Part shown: positions 5,199 through 8,613 of the stretch, in pieces
Position numbering within the stretch: the stretch's first letter is position 1
How the letters are laid out: each line of letters opens with the position of its first letter
Origin: Sulfurovum sp.
Lineage (GTDB): Bacteria; Campylobacterota; Campylobacteria; Campylobacterales; Sulfurovaceae
NCBI GenBank assembly: GCA_003978375.1
Contig: QNZW01000014.1
Location: 1-8,613 of the forward strand
DNA length: 8,613 bases
Reading direction: 5' to 3'
Notes under the pieces: generated by a model
Told to the model about the DNA's origin: nothing
What the model saw: the letters and a program-made list of their open reading frames with translations, nothing else
The model's database searches: none
Translations under genes and position numbers: made by a program

Positions 5199-8054
5199 TT
5201 ATACCTCCTTTGCAATATCTTCTCTTGTAATAGGAAGATGATAAAAACGTTTTGATGTTGCTTGATAAATGGCTTCAACAATGGCAGGTACCACAGGTAT
5301 CATAACCACTTCACCCATCCCTTTTGCAGGATCTGTATCGGATAAAGGTTTCAAGATTGTATGGCTCATATTCCATGGAACTACCTCTTTTGACCGTGGC
5401 ACATGATATCGATTTAGGTTCCAATTACCAGAACCTGCGCCCGTCTCATCTAAAGGTAAATACTCATACAGTGCATGTCCTACACCCATAGCAAGACCAC
5501 CTTCAATCTGTCCTTCAACCAATTCTTTTACAAGAATACGACCGGCATATAACCAAGTATGTGCTTGAAGTAAATCAACTTCACCACTTCCTTCGTTCAC
5601 GGCCAACTCAACCAAAGTTGCACATGGTGTATAATAGGTTGCCCCAGCACGACCCATTGTTGTTGATGGATAAAGCATATTTTCTCTGTCTAAAAGATGA
5701 TACTCTTCTTGTGTATTAATAAGACTTTTTTTCTCTTCACTTGCACCTTTTCCGTAACGTACTGCTAAAGCATCTGCAAAAAGTTTTTCTTTTTTGCCCT
5801 GAACAGTGAAGTCTGCACTTGCCCATGCCCAACGATTGAATGCATGAACACATACACCAGTAACCAGTCCCATGTCATCTGCTTTTTTTGCAAGCATAGA
5901 AAGTGCTAAAGGAGGATAACCAGCCACAGATAGTTTTCCATCTCTCCAACTGGCTTTTTCAAAACTTGGAAATTCACTTTCACCACCAAATGCTTCATTA
6001 GTGTAAAGTCTTTTCCAAATGGCTATTGCAGCAGGGTAAAGACCATGCTCTAGTAAAAGTTTTGCAGCTATTCTTGTAGTGTGTGTTTGATAATATGATG
6101 ATGATGAAGCAGAAGATGACATATATATATCAGGTGTCCAACGAGGGTTTAGAGACATCTCATCTTGATGTTCTTGTGACATCAAATAAGGACTTTGTGT
6201 AACTTCAAGCTTCATCATATCTAAATATTCTGTACCAGCTAATTTAATGTCATCTGCCATGGAACCCAAATACTCAGAAATAAGTGCTGCTTGTGAAGTA
6301 TCTGTACCTGTACCCATCTCCATAGAGATAATATGCATGGAAATTTTACCTTCTGAATCAATTTCAATACGCGTAGAGGGACAATTTCCTCCTACTCCGT
6401 AATTGGTAGTTATAAATCCTAAACCAACACCATAACGTTTTCCTGGATGCTCTTTTTCAAAAGCAATTTTCTTACTTTTTCGGTTTTTCCATATTTCATG
6501 ATTTTCTATCATATCAAGCATTTCATGATGACGACCAAATCCAATTCGCATTGCTCCTTGAGAGTTTTTTTCTTCAGGTTTTGCAGCATTAATGCGACGA
6601 AGCTCAATAGGGTCAACCCCTAAAGCTTCACTGGCTTCATTCATCATCATCTCAATGGCAGACATTGTTTGCAGACAGCCAAATCCACGCATAGAACCAC
6701 CAGTAGGAAGGTGTGATGGATAGGCAGTAGCAACAATATCATTTCGAGGTATATAATAAATACCTTGAGATGCAGTAGCTCCTACTAGGGCAACGATAGA
6801 ACTATAGTTTGGACGTCCCCCACCATCTAAATCCATATTGGAAATAAATCCTTGGATTTTTTTTGTCTTTTTATCAAAAGACAATTTATTGTGTAGAGTA
6901 AAAGGATGACGCTTTAAACCTGACTGAAATTGTTCGTATCGGTCATTTGCCATTCTAACAGGTTTGTTGGAATACATACTGGCAACTACCCCTAAGTAAG
7001 GATATATTGTATGGTCTTTGCCTCCAAATCCACCTCCTATATAAGAAGCGTGGACAACAATATTTTCTACTTTTTCTGCTAATGTACTGTTTTCAATCAT
7101 TTTAGCAGCCCGCTCATAAACATAACATCCTGATTGTGTAGTAATGACCATATGTAGAGTTTTATTGGCACTATCTAGCCAGCCATTATAAGACTCCGTT
7201 TCAAGCGAGACATGATCTATAGATTGAGTTTTATAGGTATGATCAAGCGTAAACCAATCATCTTTTTTTTCAAAGTCTTCTTTTAGTTTCTTAGCATAAT
7301 ACATACCTTTTTGCATTGAATTTCCATATTGGTCAGTATCAGATTCTGGCCAAACAGGTTTATGATTGGCTTTGGAAGCCCAAATAAACCCATCCTTCAT
7401 TAAACTATATTTATCTTCTTTTCCTTTTTCTCCCTCTTCTCTAATGAATCGCCAAATACCATAAGGATCTTGCGTACTGGATGCTAAGGGTACTTTTGCA
7501 CCATATTGAATGAAATTTTCGTTAAATTGAAGTTTTTGTTTAGCCAACTTAAAAGAAAGAAACGTATCAAAAAGCAATATAGCGACCTCATGCCCCAAAT
7601 ATAGTGGCGTTTGTCCTTCACTTAAGAGTATATCCTTGCCATAAAACCAACTTGGATAAATATCTAATTTATCTCTCTTTAAATCTTTTGCAGTAATAAC
7701 TCTTGTTGGTGAAGAAGTAGCATCCAAAATAGAGAGATCAAGACCTTTGTAAATACGGTCTGCTCTATCTACACGTACGATGTATCCGTATGTCTGCTCA
7801 TTTGGCCAAGATGGAATATCTTTGGCACGATAATCACTTCCAAAAATTTTCTCTCCTGTCACTTTAGCAATGGCATCAAAACGAAAATTTGGTACACCAT
7901 AACTTTTCCAACTATTTTGTAATGTTTCATCTGCTAGAGCAGTTTCCATATCGCTCTTAGCAAAAAGAAGGGGAGCACTATAAACAGTGATTCCTCCTAC
8001 GACACATTGTTTCATAAAAGAACGTCTAGATATACTAGATATATTTGTTTTCAT
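5199..8054 (-). CDS. Tat-exported molybdopterin-binding large subunit, xanthine dehydrogenase/aldehyde oxidase family
   Basis: This 951-residue protein would hold Moco (MCD form) and the active site for hydroxylating an aldehyde or N-heterocycle in the periplasm. A twin-arginine signal, S9-R10-R11-S12-F13-M14-K15, precedes a hydrophobic stretch to about residue 33. The hammerhead-like domain runs from about 56 to 175. Moco motifs follow: GGGFGGK at 340-346, RGFG at 456-459, EMGTGTD at 579-585, GRAGATYYTP at 801-810, EGQIEGGLAMGVGHAL at about 847-862 and KGMGE with the presumed catalytic Glu915. It is longer than the usual 700-800 residues; the clearest extra block lies at about 180-265, and the 610-720 region is atypical. 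AGGAGA stands 5 nt before the ATG. It opens the operon, with the Fe-S subunit 1 nt downstream. The substrate cannot be read from the sequence; the family and cofactor are secure. Confidence 0.95.
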   Translation of the reverse strand: MKTNISSISRRSFMKQCVVGGITVYSAPLLFAKSDMETALADETLQNSWKSYGVPNFRFDAIAKVTGEKIFGSDYRAKDIPSWPNEQTYGYIVRVDRADRIYKGLDLSILDATSSPTRVITAKDLKRDKLDIYPSWFYGKDILLSEGQTPLYLGHEVAILLFDTFLSFKLAKQKLQFNENFIQYGAKVPLASSTQDPYGIWRFIREEGEKGKEDKYSLMKDGFIWASKANHKPVWPESDTDQYGNSMQKGMYYAKKLKEDFEKKDDWFTLDHTYKTQSIDHVSLETESYNGWLDSANKTLHMVITTQSGCYVYERAAKMIENSTLAEKVENIVVHASYIGGGFGGKDHTIYPYLGVVASMYSNKPVRMANDRYEQFQSGLKRHPFTLHNKLSFDKKTKKIQGFISNMDLDGGGRPNYSSIVALVGATASQGIYYIPRNDIVATAYPSHLPTGGSMRGFGCLQTMSAIEMMMNEASEALGVDPIELRRINAAKPEEKNSQGAMRIGFGRHHEMLDMIENHEIWKNRKSKKIAFEKEHPGKRYGVGLGFITTNYGVGGNCPSTRIEIDSEGKISMHIISMEMGTGTDTSQAALISEYLGSMADDIKLAGTEYLDMMKLEVTQSPYLMSQEHQDEMSLNPRWTPDIYMSSSASSSSYYQTHTTRIAAKLLLEHGLYPAAIAIWKRLYTNEAFGGESEFPSFEKASWRDGKLSVAGYPPLALSMLAKKADDMGLVTGVCVHAFNRWAWASADFTVQGKKEKLFADALAVRYGKGASEEKKSLINTQEEYHLLDRENMLYPSTTMGRAGATYYTPCATLVELAVNEGSGEVDLLQAHTWLYAGRILVKELVEGQIEGGLAMGVGHALYEYLPLDETGAGSGNWNLNRYHVPRSKEVVPWNMSHTILKPLSDTDPAKGMGEVVMIPVVPAIVEAIYQATSKRFYHLPITREDIAKEV
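5203..5211 (-). promoter_or_regulatory. strong ribosome binding site of the small-subunit gene
   Basis: AAAGGAGGT on the minus strand spans the final codons of the large-subunit gene and stands 5 nt before the ATG at 5197. It decides the small-subunit start and couples the two subunits. Confidence 0.85.
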
Positions 8055-8083
8055 TATATTCTCCTAAAATTAAATATTAATTC

Positions 8084-8112
8084 ATTATAAGTTTATGAGA
8101 CTTAAGTGGGAA
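8084..8112 (-). promoter_or_regulatory. candidate sigma70-type promoter of the Mo-enzyme operon
   Basis: On the minus strand a perfect TATAAT (8084-8089) is preceded, after a 17-nt spacer, by TTCCCA (8107-8112), a 4-of-6 match to TTGACA. Transcription would start near 8077, leaving a leader of roughly 20 nt before the ATG at 8054. In AT-rich DNA such matches also occur by chance; a second TATAAT on this strand (8171-8176) has no -35 partner. Confidence 0.45.
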
Positions 8113-8137
8113 TAATTTAGATTGAACAATAGTGTAC

Positions 8138-8159
8138 TCTAGACTATTTTAGAGGATTA
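8138..8159. repeat. TCTAGA/TTTAGAG motif, copy 1 (possible operator)
   Basis: On the + strand this reads TCTAGA, CTAT, TTTAGAG, GATTA, with internal dyad CTCTA...TAGAG at 8137-8154. It resembles copy 2 at 8254-8273 with one or two bases of length difference. It lies about 25 bp upstream of the candidate -35 element, where an activator or repressor could bind. Confidence 0.35.
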
Positions 8160-8245
8160 AAATAAGAAAAATTATATCATTTTAATGAAAAAAGGAGAGG
8201 TAGAAAAGATATCTAAAGTATAGTATAATAGTTATAGATAGGTTA

Positions 8246-8272
8246 TAAAAAAATCTAGAAACTTTAGAGATT
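8246..8272 (-). terminator. weak possible terminator of the upstream membrane-protein gene
   Basis: Read on the minus strand, AATCT (8272-8268) can pair with AGATT (8256-8252) across an 11-nt loop, followed by a run of T overlapping the right arm (8253-8247). It lies about 90-115 nt past the stop at 8363. The stem is only 5 bp and AT-rich, so this is tentative. Confidence 0.25.
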
Positions 8273-8273
8273 A
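8254..8273. repeat. TCTAGA/TTTAGAG motif, copy 2
   Basis: On the + strand this reads TCTAGA, AAC, TTTAGAG, ATTA, matching copy 1 at 8138-8159 apart from the centre and one extra G in copy 1. It overlaps the weak terminator candidate on the minus strand, so its dyad symmetry may instead serve RNA folding. Confidence 0.3.
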
Positions 8274-8362
8274 TTTTCCTCTTTAAATAATGTAATTCTG
8301 TTAAAATTTTTAATTTTTTAGAAATAATTTTAAATCAAAATTTTATTCGTAATCTAATCTTA

Positions 8363-8613
8363 TTATTTTAACAATACTTCCATCTCTTTGAGTACTCTTG
8401 AGGGGGAGAAATGTATGATTGATTTTCTGCTAAAAAGATTGGGAAGTATTTCTAAAAATAGGTACATCAGTCCTATCATAGGATAGAATGCATAAAATTC
8501 TATTTTAAATGTTTTGAATGTATAGCGTTGTTTAAACCATTCTTTTGCACCTTGGACTCCATTGTCTGCAAGTAATACTTCCATAGCAAATATAGAACCC
8601 CATGCAATGTAGG
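8363..8613 (-). CDS. unrecognised membrane protein, C-terminal part (5' end outside the window)
   Basis: The frame stays open to the right edge, reading YIAWGSIFAMEVLLADNG before the Met at 8584, so that Met is probably internal and this is the last 82 or so residues of a longer gene. A hydrophobic segment at the edge (YIAWGSIFAMEVLLA) and a second one (YAFYPMIGLMYLFLEILPNLF) look like membrane helices, separated by a basic, aromatic stretch (KEWFKQRYTFKTFK). The tail after the second helix is short and basic, ending KEMEVLLK. I do not recognise the family. It runs in the same direction as the Mo operon but is 308 bp away with a separate promoter likely between, so no functional link is implied. 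Confidence 0.6.
   Translation of the reverse strand, partial: YIAWGSIFAMEVLLADNGVQGAKEWFKQRYTFKTFKIEFYAFYPMIGLMYLFLEILPNLFSRKSIIHFSPSRVLKEMEVLLK

Larger units (their letters stand above)
8055..8362. other. AT-rich intergenic region upstream of the Mo-enzyme operon
   Basis: No gene is supported in these 308 bases. They separate the end of the membrane-protein gene from the start of the operon, both on the minus strand. They contain a candidate promoter next to the operon, two copies of an imperfect TCTAGA-N-TTTAGAG-ATTA motif about 115 bp apart, a possible weak terminator and several all-AT self-complementary stretches (for example AATTTT/AAAATT at 8326-8342) too weak to call. No riboswitch-like conserved GC-containing structure is visible. 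Confidence 0.7.

Noticed and set aside
5198..5281. 28-residue N-terminal extension of the Fe-S subunit
   Set aside because: It lies inside the large-subunit gene, while the ATG at 5197 has an excellent ribosome binding site and gives the usual family N-terminus.
8185..8223. 12-codon + strand micro-ORF starting MKKGEVEK
   Set aside because: It has no clear ribosome binding site, no conserved context and is too short to support.
8224..8229. TATAAT on the + strand as a promoter
   Set aside because: No + strand gene lies downstream in the window, and the surrounding sequence is so AT-rich that such hits are expected.

Overview
The window is AT-rich, and its gene style and content (short spacers, ATGA overlaps, Lys-rich proteins, multihaem cytochrome c, Tat-exported enzyme) look like a Campylobacterota (epsilonproteobacterial) chromosome of the Sulfurimonas/Sulfurovum/Arcobacter kind. 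That placement is inference; no marker gene here settles it.

Layout. Positions 1-950 (+) hold the 3' part of argG (argininosuccinate synthase), unrelated to the rest and carrying an unusual basic C-terminal tail. Positions 951-1122 are a convergent intergenic gap with a perfect 13-bp inverted repeat and a likely argG terminator. Positions 8054 down to 1123 (-) form one tightly packed six-gene operon: a Tat-exported molybdopterin large subunit of the xanthine dehydrogenase/aldehyde oxidase family, its two-[2Fe-2S] small subunit, a triheme cytochrome c, the Moco-maturation factor XdhC, the cytidylyltransferase MocA, and a Tsx/OmpK-type outer-membrane channel. Positions 8055-8362 hold the operon's upstream region, with a candidate promoter and a repeated TCTAGA/TTTAGAG motif. 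From 8363 to the right edge (-) lies the 3' end of an unrecognised membrane protein gene.

How the genes work together (inference from families). MocA would make the cytosine-dinucleotide form of Moco and XdhC would mature and insert it. The large subunit carries a twin-arginine signal and would take the signal-less Fe-S subunit along through the Tat pore. In the periplasm substrate would be hydroxylated at Mo, with electrons passing through two [2Fe-2S] clusters to the triheme cytochrome c and on to the respiratory chain. No FAD subunit is encoded in the window. The outer-membrane channel as last gene suggests a dedicated entry route for the substrate; since Tsx-family channels are known for nucleosides, a purine or other N-heterocycle is a reasonable guess, with an aldehyde the main alternative. 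Comparable enzymes with cytochrome c acceptors are known (acetic acid bacterial aldehyde dehydrogenase, nicotinate hydroxylase NicAB). The combination with a Tsx-like porin and a degenerate XdhC is the most interesting part of this window.
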